Source: Pseudomonas sp. CROZ-RG-20F-R04-15
Lineage (GTDB): Bacteria > Pseudomonadota > Gammaproteobacteria > Pseudomonadales > Pseudomonadaceae
NCBI RefSeq assembly: GCF_022662375.1
Contig: NZ_JAKNQL010000006.1
Span: 62,001-126,000, forward strand
Reading direction: 5' to 3'
Length of the DNA: 64,000 bases
Both the position numbers and the translations under genes were made by a program. How positions within the stretch are numbered: the first letter of the stretch is position 1; every line of letters begins with the position of its first letter. Positions 29,241 through 38,783 of this stretch are shown here, piece by piece. The notes beneath the pieces are model-generated. The model made no database searches, was not told the origin of the DNA, and was given only the letters and a program-made list of their open reading frames with translations.

Positions 29241-31289
29241 ATGCTGGACGCCAACGCAACCCACATCACCCTCACGCTTGAAGGCGCCAACGCCGACCTG
29301 CAAGTCCTCAGCTTCACCGGTCGCGAAGCCCTCAACCAACCGTTCCGTTTCGACCTCGAACTCGTCAGCGCCCGCCCCGACCTCAAACTCGAAGAGTTGC
29401 TGCACAAGCCCGGCGTCCTGACCTTCGGCCCTACCGGCGAAGGCAAGATCCACGGTCTGGTCTATCGCATCGAGCAAGGCGACTCCGGCAAGACCCTGAC
29501 CCGTTACAGCCTCAGCCTGGTGCCACAACTGGCCTACCTGCGGCACAACCACGATCAGCAGATCTTCCAGCAACTGACCGTGCCGAAGATCATCGCTCAG
29601 GTCCTTGAAGATCGCGGCATCCTTGCCGACGCCTATAGCTTCCAGCTCGGCGCCGAATATCCGGAACGCGACTACTGCGTGCAGTACGACGAATCCGACC
29701 TGCACTTCATCCAGCGCCTGTGCGAAGAAGAAGGCATTCACTTCCACTTCCAGCACAGCAGCAGCGGCCACAAACTGGTATTTGGCGACGACCAGACCGT
29801 GTTCCGCAAACTGAAACCGGTGAGCTACCAGCAAGACTCCGGCATGGCCGCCGACAAACCGGTGATCAAGCGTTTCAACCTGCGTCTGGAAACCCGCACC
29901 ACCCGCGTCAGCCGCCGCGATTACGACTTCGAAAAACCGAAGATCCTCCCCGAAGGCGCGGTGAAAACCGAGTTCGCCCCGGACCTCGAGGACTACGACT
30001 ACCCCGGCCGCTTCACCACCCGCGAGCGCGGCAAGTTCCTCTCCACCCGCGCCCTCGAACGCCATCGCAGCGACTACAAACTCGCCGAAGGCAAAGGTGA
30101 CGAGCCGACCCTCACCAGCGGCCATTTCCTCACCCTCGCCGAACACCCGCGCGCCGAATGGAACGACCTGTGGCTGCTGCTGGAAGTCTTCCACGAAGGT
30201 AAACAACCGCAAGTGCTCGGCGAAAACGTCACCAGCGACGTCACCGACCACAAAAGCGATTTCCACCAGGGCTACCGCAACAGCTTCCTCGCCACCCCGT
30301 GGGACGCGCACTATCGCCCTGCCCTTGAACACCCGAAACCGAAAGTCCTCGGCAGCCAGACCGCCGTCGTCACCGGCCCCGCAGGCGAAGAAATCCACTG
30401 CGACCAGTACGGCCGCATCAAAGTGCAATTCCACTGGGACCGCGACGGCCAGTCCAACGACAAAACCACCTGCTGGATGCGCGTCGCCAGCGGCTGGGCC
30501 GGCGCCGCGTACGGCGGCATCGCCATCCCGCGCATCGGCATGGAAGTCCTCGTCACCTTCCTCGAAGGCGATCCCGATCAGCCACTGGTGACCGGCTGCC
30601 TGTACCACAAGGAAAACGTCGTCCCCTACGACCTGCCGGCGAACAAAACCCGCAGCACCTTCAAAACCCTGAGTTCACCGGGCGGCAAGGGCTACAACGA
30701 ATTCCGCATCGAGGACAAGAAAGGCGTCGAGCAAATCTATATTCACGCCCAACGCGATTGGGACGAGAACATCGAGCACGACCAGAAGATCCGCGTCGGC
30801 AACGAACGGCACGACACCGTTGAAGCCAACACGCTGAGCGAGTTCAAGGTTGAAGAGCACCGGATTACGCATCTGGATCGGATTAGCGAAATGCGTGCGG
30901 ATGATCACCTGACCGTCGGTGTCACCCAGCACCTGAAAGTGGGGACTGCGCAGTTTGTCGAAGCCGGGTCAGAAATCCATTACTACGCCGGCCAGAAGGT
31001 TGTGGTCGAAGGCGCAATGGAGCTCACGGCCAAGGCAGGCGGCAGTTTTGTGAAGGTGGATGCCGGTGGCGTGACCATCAGCGGGGCCGAGGTGAAGATC
31101 AATACCGGCGGCTCGCCTGGCGTCGGGACGCCTGCGGCACCATTGCTGCCGGGACCGATGAAGGTAGCGGATGCGGATAAGGCTGGTAAAGCGCCACTCC
31201 CCGCCCGCCTGAATGAATCAGGCATCACACCGTTGTGCGGAAAACAGAGTAACGGCGCTTGCAGCCGTAAGGATTGCACATGCATGTAA
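29241..31289 (+). CDS. vgrG: type VI secretion tip protein VgrG (TssI)
   Basis: A 682-residue VgrG spike protein. The gp27-like part (about 1-380) starts ITLTLEGANADLQVLSFTGREALNQPFRFDLEL. The gp5-like OB fold includes GRIKVQFHWDRDG, CWMRVASGWAGAAYGGIAIPRIGMEV and FLEGDPDQPLVTG (about 395-450). A beta-helix of repeats follows. The end is unusual: after a Pro/Gly linker it finishes PLCGKQSNGACSRKDCTCM, four cysteines in 17 residues. No other T6SS structural gene is near, so this is an orphan vgrG island whose spike is fired by a distant apparatus. Confidence 0.95.
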   Translation: MLDANATHITLTLEGANADLQVLSFTGREALNQPFRFDLELVSARPDLKLEELLHKPGVLTFGPTGEGKIHGLVYRIEQGDSGKTLTRYSLSLVPQLAYLRHNHDQQIFQQLTVPKIIAQVLEDRGILADAYSFQLGAEYPERDYCVQYDESDLHFIQRLCEEEGIHFHFQHSSSGHKLVFGDDQTVFRKLKPVSYQQDSGMAADKPVIKRFNLRLETRTTRVSRRDYDFEKPKILPEGAVKTEFAPDLEDYDYPGRFTTRERGKFLSTRALERHRSDYKLAEGKGDEPTLTSGHFLTLAEHPRAEWNDLWLLLEVFHEGKQPQVLGENVTSDVTDHKSDFHQGYRNSFLATPWDAHYRPALEHPKPKVLGSQTAVVTGPAGEEIHCDQYGRIKVQFHWDRDGQSNDKTTCWMRVASGWAGAAYGGIAIPRIGMEVLVTFLEGDPDQPLVTGCLYHKENVVPYDLPANKTRSTFKTLSSPGGKGYNEFRIEDKKGVEQIYIHAQRDWDENIEHDQKIRVGNERHDTVEANTLSEFKVEEHRITHLDRISEMRADDHLTVGVTQHLKVGTAQFVEAGSEIHYYAGQKVVVEGAMELTAKAGGSFVKVDAGGVTISGAEVKINTGGSPGVGTPAAPLLPGPMKVADADKAGKAPLPARLNESGITPLCGKQSNGACSRKDCTCM

Positions 31290-32137
31290 AAGCGCTGAGC
31301 GCTCTGCTGGCAGAGCCTCGCTACAATTTCTCGGACCTGCCGGCCGCGAGCGAGTCGCTCTGTTTCATCATCGACCAGGGACTCCAGCCAGAGGCATTGA
31401 GTCAACTCTACCGAGTAGGCGAACCGGTGGTTTCCCAAGGGCTGTTTTTCGGCACTGACTTCGCAGAGATTCCTGATGGCCCATTGTGGCTGGTGGCCCC
31501 TCGGGGCAGCAAAGTGGCAAACGTAGCGGCAAAACTTTGTGAGGAACGCTTTTCGGGAATTGCGATCTCAACACCTGATCCTGAACAAGCATTGGCTCAT
31601 GCGCGCTGGTTGCTCCGAGCCAATGACGGTTCCGGTGGGCAAAGCTTGTTGAGCTTCCACAAACCGAGTCTGTGGGCGGCGCTGGCTTTTACCGCGGGGA
31701 AAACCTTCGACCAGTTGCTCGGTTGCTGGAACGCTGTCTACTGCCCTGCGCCGATCCATTTCGGTCAGCAGCGGGGTCCATGGTTGGCCTGGAAAGCCAG
31801 CGAGGAATCGACGTGGCTTGGTGACAAAGCGGCATTCAATCTTCCTGAGGCTGCCGCGCAAGTTCAAGCGCGCCTGGGATGGGTTTATTGGGTGGATGAG
31901 GAATACGCAGCGTTTGAAGAGCCAGACGATGAGCGCTTGAACGACATCGCCGACAACCTCGACCTGCTGCTCAAAAGCAATATTTATGACGGTGATCACC
32001 TGCTCAAGCTTGGCCATGCCGTGAACGGTCCGCTATTTGAGACACAGCCTGAGATCATGGCGATCCTGCAATCTAAGGACGAGTCGTTTATCAAAGTAGA
32101 TCGGCTCCTGGAATCAGCCGCCGTCGCCCAACGTTAG
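31280..32137 (+). CDS. DUF4123 T6SS effector adaptor
   Basis: A 285-residue DUF4123-type protein (Tap/TEC chaperone class), which loads a cognate effector onto VgrG. ATG 31280 has AAGGA at good distance and overlaps the vgrG stop by 10 nt. The N-terminal half holds SLCFIIDQGLQPEAL and GPLWLVAPRG, as in this family, and WYWVDEEY-like aromatics follow. It sits exactly between vgrG and the large LysM gene, the standard place for an effector-specific adaptor. Confidence 0.83.
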   Translation: MHVKALSALLAEPRYNFSDLPAASESLCFIIDQGLQPEALSQLYRVGEPVVSQGLFFGTDFAEIPDGPLWLVAPRGSKVANVAAKLCEERFSGIAISTPDPEQALAHARWLLRANDGSGGQSLLSFHKPSLWAALAFTAGKTFDQLLGCWNAVYCPAPIHFGQQRGPWLAWKASEESTWLGDKAAFNLPEAAAQVQARLGWVYWVDEEYAAFEEPDDERLNDIADNLDLLLKSNIYDGDHLLKLGHAVNGPLFETQPEIMAILQSKDESFIKVDRLLESAAVAQR

Positions 32138-32165
32138 GGCGACGCGACAACAGAACGGAATCACC

Positions 32166-35100
32166 ATGGAAATCACGAATCACGCCGTCATGCCCGGCGA
32201 AACCCTGGGCCAGATCGCTTCGCGCTACAACAGCACCGTGGCGCAACTTCGCCAGCTCAACCCCTTCATCACCAATCCAGACAACGTCAAAGTCGGATGG
32301 AACCTGAGCGTGCCAAAAAGCGCTCAAGCGGCCGCCGCGCCTGCCGCTCCCTCGCCCGCTGCGCCTCCATCCCCTGCGCAGGCCTCCCCAGAAGCCGCGA
32401 CTCAGTGCTCTGCGGAGGATCTGGTTGAACTGGATCCGGTCAAGGACGCTCCTGATCAGAGTTCAAAGACCTTCAAACCCCACGCACCTCCGTGTTCAAA
32501 AAAGTTTGCCAGCGCGATTTACGCCACCGAAGAGCAAGAATTCTGGCTGCTCCCTGAGCGGGCAAAGTCCGCTATCAAAGAATCGATGTTCGCGCTGGAT
32601 AAAATGATTGCCCCCAGCAAACCACGTGATGCACGCCTGAACGGGCTGCAGGAATCGGGTTTGCTGGAATACTTCCTTGAGCCCAAGTTGAGCAACTTCC
32701 TCACGGGCGCGAAGCGTACGCGTATGGAAGAATTTGAAGCGATGGGAGATGAGATCGAAATCGATCCCGCCACCGCCAAAAAGAGGCAAAACGAAGTTAA
32801 CGGAAACAAACCGGGAGCGGCTCCTGCGCAGTCTCCACAAGAGGACACCGCGCAATCGCGCATGGACCGTTTAACGGCAGACCTGGCTACTGACCAGGAC
32901 GTCCACCAAGCCTATGCCGATTTTTACAAGCGGAGGGCTGAGTGGCATGCGCTGAAAAAAGAAGCGGTAGCGGCTGCGAAGCTGGAAGGCTACACCTACG
33001 AAAGCGGCTCGCTCTACTCCAAAGAGGCGATTGAGGCGCGCGCACGGGTGCAAGCCTATTTGGAAGCCCGCAAGAAACTCCTCGGCAACAAAGACTTCAA
33101 GCAAGTCCCGCTGGAAGACGTTGCCAAAGCCTTGGCGGAAAAGAAGAAAAGTTACGAAAACATCTGCAGCGGCATGAATGACTGCACCGCCGATCTGGTC
33201 GGGTATGTTTTGACGCTCTACAAAAACGCCGATGCGCTTGATTACCATGCTTACACTGAATCCATTATCAAAGCGTCTGAATACGGCATTGCACTTCCAG
33301 AATTCGCGCTGATCAGTGACGGCCTTCCTTCCGGCATCGAGCAGTTCAAACTGTATCTGGATACCGAGAAAGAGCAGGCGGAAGTTACAGCGCAGCTTCA
33401 AGAGAAATACAAACGCTGGATCGAGGCAACAGGCCAGAACGCCCAAGCTCCGGCGGGCCTGGTTGATGTGGAACGTACCAAATGGGATAGCCTGCAAAAG
33501 ACCAAAGACGACCTTCAAGCAAAAGCCCAAAGCAATGTCAGCAACAGCAAGCCTGCGCGTTATCTGATTTGGGACCCGGAAGAGTTCCAGCCAAAACCGG
33601 TCGACCGCATGGTGAAACCGGGCTTTCCGCTGCGTGAAGTCAGTCTTTCGGATGCCAAGGGTACGCCCCTGGGCTGGTTCAGCATGGCGAACCTGAAAGA
33701 CGCAAAAAAGATCCTGAAAGAGGATTCAAAAAAAGCAGCCGGTTCAATAAAAAAGGTCGCTCAAAGTTTGCCCGCGGACGCAACCGAAGGCTCCGATAAA
33801 AACAGTGAAATCAACTCGTTCCGCCAATGGCTTCTAGATCAGGGCGCCATAAAGTTCAGCGATCAGGTCGGCGACTGTTTCGATGAAAAAGGCTGGTTCA
33901 AAGCCAAAGACTTTTATGCTTACTTGAAAAAGCAAGGCTATGAGGTCACTGAACTGGAAGACGACGCGACCCTTACCAACTGGGGCGAACACCTTCAGCA
34001 ACTGGTGTTCAAGAAAAGTGTGCGCGGCAAAGTAAGACTCTTTGATGCCAGCCCTCAGGCGCAATTGGTCCGCTGCCTGACCCCTCCACAGCCAAACATT
34101 CACGGCGAAGTAAAGCTCGAAGGCCCGAAAATGTCTGCCGCCGAGGGCTTCCAGATATCGGGAGAGATGGGCTTAAGCCTGGACCTGGCCCGTGGCGAAG
34201 TTCAGTTGATGAAAGTCGACATGCCTGCCAAAGCCAGTGCTCCAGAGATCACGCTTGATTACTTCCTGGACGGCAGCCCGCAAAAAATGAATTTCGGCCG
34301 CTTCTCCTTCCACTTTGGTGTGAAGGCATGGGGCTACGCCGGCGCATCGCTGCTGTTAGCCGGCAGCGTCGAGTTGAGCCCGATCTTCGGCAACGTCAAG
34401 TACGGGGCGTCACTGAGCCCGGTAAAACGCGCACAGCGTGAAGATGCCTCTGCAAAAGAAGAACGTGCCGATCACGCCGCCGCCAAACAAGCCAAAGCCG
34501 ACAGCGGCGACAACAGCCCTACTCCCGATCTTGAGCACCAGTCGAAATCCGGCACCTACGCCGATACCAAAAGCACAGATCAACTGCGAGGCGGACGCTT
34601 CGCCAAAGTGCAAGTCGAAAACGGCGCAAAAGCCAGTTTCAACGTGTTTGGAGGCTTGCAAGCCGCGATTGAACTCACCGGAGTAATGAACTGGGCACCG
34701 CCCAAAGAACTCGTCGCCCTGCGCACCGCGCCAACGATGGGCGTTGGCAGCGCTAAAGACGCGAAAAGCGCGAATCCATGGCTGACAATGGCCAAGCTGA
34801 GCGGCTCCGTTGGAGTCGCGTTAGGTGCGGGCTTTCAGGGAACGGCGCAGGTGTCTCTGGATAAGGGGCGGTTTATTTTGAACTTGAAAGCGGCGGTAGT
34901 GCTGGGTCCTGGTGCTAACGGTAGCTTTAAATTCGAAGTTGGTTATGAGGCAGTAGTTGACCTTATCAACTTGTACCGCAAGGAACTGCACAAAGCGAAA
35001 GGCAGAAAGGTAGAGTGGATGGAACCTGAAGCAGGTAAGTTCGCATCCGCGCTGAACGCATTAGGAGCAGCTGGGCTTAGTGTGGAAATGTCTTATCTTA

Positions 35101-35729
35101 TGGGTTGGAGTTTAGTCATGGACTTATATGACGCAATGACCAGCGGAGGAAAAGGCGGCCCAATCGCTCATGCGATTATTGAGTACCAAAATCCCGACGA
35201 GTTAAAAAAATGGGTTGTTGAGGCCACCCCTGCAGCGTTAGGGCCGATCTTGATGACACTAATGTCTAATCCGGAAGAATTCTCCATAGCGACAACGAAG
35301 CAAGCTAGCCTAAGCACCTCAAAAGACGGTAAGAAAAAATACACTAGAGATACTGCATATTTAGCACAACAAACAGCCATTGAAATAATAATAACTCACA
35401 TCACTACCAACGCCAAAGAGCAAGGAAGTCTACTAGAAGCTCAAAAACAATTTCAGCTAGCCTGCGCATGCATGAATAAGTTCGGAGTGGAACCGGTTGA
35501 CCTCGGTCAAAAATATTGTGAAAACCGTTACGTGCTGGACAATTTCATGAGCGAACCGGTGCTTACAGCAACCGAGCCATTCGGAAACACAACAAGGGCT
35601 CGTTACAAGAAAAACGCTTCACTATTAGGTGAACCGTTTGATGGCTCCTGTAAAATTGTCATGAATGAAAACAGCTACATACCAAAGCCCTCTGTGAAAT
35701 TCTCAGCTCCAGCGAGAAAATTAAATTGA
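32166..35729 (+). CDS. LysM-domain T6SS effector, C-terminal function unknown
   Basis: A 1187-residue protein. Residues 1-52 are a LysM domain (VMPGETLGQIASRYNSTVAQ), then a Pro/Ala linker (53-85). A charged helical body (about 100-560) has coiled-coil character and KEKQAEV/KKKSYENI stretches. From about 640 on it becomes beta-like and Gly-rich, including GFQGTAQVSLDKGRFILNLK and AAVVLGPGANGSFKFEVGYEA. The last ~230 residues are more AT-rich at DNA level, include membrane-prone helices (TPAALGPILMTLMS) and several cysteines (ACACMNKFG), and show no catalytic motif I know. Position after vgrG-DUF4123 and before exported Sel1 genes marks it as cargo, perhaps membrane-active. LysM could hold it on peptidoglycan. 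Confidence 0.78.
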   Translation: MEITNHAVMPGETLGQIASRYNSTVAQLRQLNPFITNPDNVKVGWNLSVPKSAQAAAAPAAPSPAAPPSPAQASPEAATQCSAEDLVELDPVKDAPDQSSKTFKPHAPPCSKKFASAIYATEEQEFWLLPERAKSAIKESMFALDKMIAPSKPRDARLNGLQESGLLEYFLEPKLSNFLTGAKRTRMEEFEAMGDEIEIDPATAKKRQNEVNGNKPGAAPAQSPQEDTAQSRMDRLTADLATDQDVHQAYADFYKRRAEWHALKKEAVAAAKLEGYTYESGSLYSKEAIEARARVQAYLEARKKLLGNKDFKQVPLEDVAKALAEKKKSYENICSGMNDCTADLVGYVLTLYKNADALDYHAYTESIIKASEYGIALPEFALISDGLPSGIEQFKLYLDTEKEQAEVTAQLQEKYKRWIEATGQNAQAPAGLVDVERTKWDSLQKTKDDLQAKAQSNVSNSKPARYLIWDPEEFQPKPVDRMVKPGFPLREVSLSDAKGTPLGWFSMANLKDAKKILKEDSKKAAGSIKKVAQSLPADATEGSDKNSEINSFRQWLLDQGAIKFSDQVGDCFDEKGWFKAKDFYAYLKKQGYEVTELEDDATLTNWGEHLQQLVFKKSVRGKVRLFDASPQAQLVRCLTPPQPNIHGEVKLEGPKMSAAEGFQISGEMGLSLDLARGEVQLMKVDMPAKASAPEITLDYFLDGSPQKMNFGRFSFHFGVKAWGYAGASLLLAGSVELSPIFGNVKYGASLSPVKRAQREDASAKEERADHAAAKQAKADSGDNSPTPDLEHQSKSGTYADTKSTDQLRGGRFAKVQVENGAKASFNVFGGLQAAIELTGVMNWAPPKELVALRTAPTMGVGSAKDAKSANPWLTMAKLSGSVGVALGAGFQGTAQVSLDKGRFILNLKAAVVLGPGANGSFKFEVGYEAVVDLINLYRKELHKAKGRKVEWMEPEAGKFASALNALGAAGLSVEMSYLMGWSLVMDLYDAMTSGGKGGPIAHAIIEYQNPDELKKWVVEATPAALGPILMTLMSNPEEFSIATTKQASLSTSKDGKKKYTRDTAYLAQQTAIEIIITHITTNAKEQGSLLEAQKQFQLACACMNKFGVEPVDLGQKYCENRYVLDNFMSEPVLTATEPFGNTTRARYKKNASLLGEPFDGSCKIVMNENSYIPKPSVKFSAPARKLN

Positions 35730-36712
35730 AAAATATAAAATTATTCGCAACTACCTTCTGCGTCTGCTTTGTTTTACTCTGCAACACCGCGAACGCAACT
35801 CTCACAAAACAGCAAGAAGAAGCAAAGAAAAAAGGCATTGAGCTTTACAATCAATACAAAGCAATATCCGCAATCGAGTTTTTAAAGATTGCTGCCGAGG
35901 GTGGAGATGATGAAGCACTCTACTACTTAGGTGAATCAATAAGAAAAAACAACAGATACATGACTCAAGAAGCACAAATAGCTTACGAGGAGTCAGCAAA
36001 AAAAGGCAATATTTATTCTATGATCCGGCTCGGAGGAGCGGACCAAGACTTGTGCGTAACCATGAAGAATTGTTCCCCCTCTGAGCAATCGCCTGAAGGC
36101 TGGATGAATGAAGCTAAAAAGCTTGCAACTGATCAGGCATCTCATGGAAATGCTGAGTCTATGTACTTGTTATGGGAAATAACAGGGAACGATGAATGGT
36201 TAGAAAAATCTGCAGAAAAAGCTTTCGCTTTAGCGCAATTTCGTTTAGCGACTAAATATCAAGAAGGTGGCGGAGTATTCCTACTGCCCTCCAGAAGATC
36301 AGATGAAATCGAAAGGTGGATGAAAGCGTCTGCAGAGAATGGCTATCCTCCAGCTATGATGGGATTTGCCGCTGCCAGGCTTGAAAAAGCCGACTTTTCA
36401 TCGTTTAGAACTTGGAATGAAAAAGCTGCAGATTCAGGCTACGTATCAGCGGTTTTTGGTTATGCTTCTTATATAGGCGAAGTTGAACCAAAATACGGAT
36501 TCACCTCAGACCCAGTGACGTCATATGCGCTACTATCAAATCTACTAGAGCTTGATGGTGGTGGAAACGTAATAAACAATGTTAACGATGTTTTGCCAGA
36601 AGTGGAAAAAAACCTGTCAAAAGAGCAGATAGGGAAAGCAAAAGAACTCGCAAAAACGTGGAAGGCCAACCATCCGCCTCTCTCGTTCTTCCCTGACAAG
36701 CTAGGATATTAA
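35726..36712 (+). CDS. exported Sel1-repeat protein A1 (putative immunity)
   Basis: A 328-residue Sel1/TPR-like protein starting at TTG 35726, which overlaps the effector stop (TTGA). The signal peptide is residues 1 to about 24 (LFATTFCVCFVLLCNTANA). Sel1 units show AAEGGDDEALYYLGESI, SAKKGNIYSMIRLG, SAENGYPPAMMGFAAA and KAADSGYVSAVFGYASYIGE. Periplasmic Sel1 proteins serve as immunity for some T6SS effectors (for example those of PldB/Tle5b in P. aeruginosa). Tight coupling to the effector gene supports that role here. It is a close paralogue of 37786-38778. Confidence 0.82.
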   Translation: MKNIKLFATTFCVCFVLLCNTANATLTKQQEEAKKKGIELYNQYKAISAIEFLKIAAEGGDDEALYYLGESIRKNNRYMTQEAQIAYEESAKKGNIYSMIRLGGADQDLCVTMKNCSPSEQSPEGWMNEAKKLATDQASHGNAESMYLLWEITGNDEWLEKSAEKAFALAQFRLATKYQEGGGVFLLPSRRSDEIERWMKASAENGYPPAMMGFAAARLEKADFSSFRTWNEKAADSGYVSAVFGYASYIGEVEPKYGFTSDPVTSYALLSNLLELDGGGNVINNVNDVLPEVEKNLSKEQIGKAKELAKTWKANHPPLSFFPDKLGY

Positions 36713-36717
36713 CGCCA

Positions 36718-37686
36718 GTGAGGCTATTCAGGTATTTCTTTGTCGCAACATTTCTAATAAGTACCACGCCTGCTTTTGCGTCAAAATCAGCGCGCGAAGT
36801 TGCTGCAGGCATTGCTTTATATAATCAGTTAAAATTTGACGCAGCCTTCCCCTCATTAGAAATAGAAGCACAATCTGGAAATGTGGAGTCGCAATACTAC
36901 TTAGGCGAAGCGCTAAGAAAGCGCAACCGATATATGACGCCCGAAGCACAGCAATGGTATGAAACAGCGGCGATTAATGGCTCCATATACGCAATGATTC
37001 AGTTGGGCAGAGCAAAAAACGATCCTTGCGCAATAATGGAAAACTGCCCACCGTCTAAAAAAACTCAAGCTGAGTGGTTCGTGGAAGCAAAGAAAATCAC
37101 TTTGCCGAAGGCAAATGATGGCGATCCAGAATCTCTGTATTTAATGTATGAAATCACCTTGGATCATAAGTGGTTAGAGAAATCTGCAAATGCAGGATAT
37201 CCACTCGCGCAATATTGGATGGCTGTAAGTGAAAGACAAGGTGAAGGTTACTTCTTCATTCCTGGAGGACGTGATGCGTCAGTAAGAAGATGGCTACTGC
37301 TCTCTTCCGAGGGTGGCAACCCAAAAGCAATGATGGAATATCTAGAAACACTGTATGTAAAAGGAGAAATGGAGAGCACTCGGCACTGGCTTGAAGTGGC
37401 CGCAGCAACCGGCGAGCAAGCAGCCCTGAGCAACTATGGAGCGTACATTTCACATACTCCCGACAAAGTTGGCTACCCACTTGACCTAGTTAAAGGCTAC
37501 GCTATTTTTTCTTTGCTAAAGGAGCTCGGCGACAGCGGTGGAGTGCAAGATTATGTTGACCGTAAAATTGAAAAGATTGCTAAAAAAATGACACCAGAAC
37601 AAATTGAACAGTCAAAAATCGTTGCGCAAGAGTGGAAAACCACCCATCCACCCGTTTCTTTTTTCCCCGAAAAACTTAGCGATTGA
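36718..37686 (+). CDS. exported Sel1-repeat protein B1 (putative immunity)
   Basis: A 322-residue Sel1 protein with GTG start at 36718, 5 nt after the previous stop. Signal peptide about 1-21 (YFFVATFLISTTPAFA). It differs clearly from A1 but matches 38784-39743 closely (ESQYYLGEALRKRNRYMTPEAQQWYETAA, YPLAQYWMAVSERQGEGYFFIPG). Both A and B types end in a HPPxSFFPxKL motif, so all four descend from one ancestor. Confidence 0.82.
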   Translation: MRLFRYFFVATFLISTTPAFASKSAREVAAGIALYNQLKFDAAFPSLEIEAQSGNVESQYYLGEALRKRNRYMTPEAQQWYETAAINGSIYAMIQLGRAKNDPCAIMENCPPSKKTQAEWFVEAKKITLPKANDGDPESLYLMYEITLDHKWLEKSANAGYPLAQYWMAVSERQGEGYFFIPGGRDASVRRWLLLSSEGGNPKAMMEYLETLYVKGEMESTRHWLEVAAATGEQAALSNYGAYISHTPDKVGYPLDLVKGYAIFSLLKELGDSGGVQDYVDRKIEKIAKKMTPEQIEQSKIVAQEWKTTHPPVSFFPEKLSD

Positions 37687-37785
37687 CTCCGATTTTTTGG
37701 TATTTCTTTAGGGAGGCGCGGACCGCCGAATTTTAATCGGAGACTAACCGCCCCCCTTACTTTCGCAGAGAAGAAACAACCACCC

Positions 37786-38778
37786 ATGAGTTCAGCAAAG
37801 ATACCAATAAAACTAATGACTGCGGCGTTAACGCTGTTAACTATAATAGCAACCGAATCATCTGCTCTTACGCACGAACAGCTTCAGGCAAAAATCCAAG
37901 GCATTGAACTCTACAATCAATACAAAACCATTTCTGCGATCGAATTTTTGAAAACCGCCGCTGACGGCGGAGATGATGAGGCGCTCTACTATCTGGGCGA
38001 AGCGTTAAGAACAAATAACCGCCACATGACTCCGGAAGCTAAAAAAGCATACGAAAGCTCCGCAAAAAAGGGGAATATCTACTCTATGATTCGCCTTGGG
38101 AGAATTGAAAACGACTTGTGTTCAACCATGAAAAACTGCCCACCAGGTGAAGACTCTCCTAGCAGCTGGGTAATTAAAGCTAAAAGCCTTGCAATTCAAC
38201 GCGCAACGCAGGGAGATAGCGAATCAATGTACCTGTTATATGAAATGACAGGCAATGATGACTGGTTGGAGAAGTCAGCAGAGAACGGATTCGCATTTGC
38301 GCAGTTCCGTCTGGCGACGAAGTACCAAGAAGGAAGTGGTTCATTTTTACTTCCCTCGAGACGCAACCAAGCTATCGAACGATGGATGAAGGCGTCTGCT
38401 GAAAATGGTTATCCACTTGCAATGATGGGGTTAGCCGCCATCATGATCGAAAAAAATGATTTAGCCTCGTTCAGAAACTGGAACGAAAAAGCAGCTGACT
38501 CGAGCTACGTAGAAGGTGTATTTGGATATGCATCCTACATAGGCGAAGAAAACTCAAAATACGGTTTCGCATTCGACCCAATAAAATCATATGCTTTACT
38601 TTCAAACCTGCTGGAACTTAATGGTGGAGGCAATGTAGTACGAGACGTCAATGACACATTACCCGACATAGAAAAAAACATGTCAAAAGAGCAAATAGAA
38701 AAAGCAAAAGAGCTCGCAGAAACGTGGAAGGCCAACCACCCGCCTCTCTCGTTTTACCCTGACAAGCTAGGTTATTAA
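37786..38778 (+). CDS. exported Sel1-repeat protein A2 (putative immunity)
   Basis: A 330-residue paralogue of A1: shared blocks include GDDEALYYLGE, SAKKGNIYSMIRLG, AQFRLATKYQEG and WKANHPPLSF. The signal peptide is weakly defined (MTAALTLLTIIATESSALT). Its ATG lies 99 nt after B1, a gap that carries an 8-bp inverted repeat (CTCCGATT at 37687, AATCGGAG at 37735). Differences from A1 concentrate at solvent-type positions, as expected if immunity specificity has drifted. Confidence 0.82.
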   Translation: MSSAKIPIKLMTAALTLLTIIATESSALTHEQLQAKIQGIELYNQYKTISAIEFLKTAADGGDDEALYYLGEALRTNNRHMTPEAKKAYESSAKKGNIYSMIRLGRIENDLCSTMKNCPPGEDSPSSWVIKAKSLAIQRATQGDSESMYLLYEMTGNDDWLEKSAENGFAFAQFRLATKYQEGSGSFLLPSRRNQAIERWMKASAENGYPLAMMGLAAIMIEKNDLASFRNWNEKAADSSYVEGVFGYASYIGEENSKYGFAFDPIKSYALLSNLLELNGGGNVVRDVNDTLPDIEKNMSKEQIEKAKELAETWKANHPPLSFYPDKLGY

Positions 38779-38783
38779 TAGCA

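Noticed and set aside
29220..30608. A 462-codon open frame antisense to vgrG
   Set aside because: The translation is low-complexity Ala/Val/Phe/Gly typical of shadow frames; vgrG is unambiguous.
31274..31280. TTG 31274 as the DUF4123 gene start
   Set aside because: ATG 31280 has better spacing from AAGGA and adds only two fewer residues.
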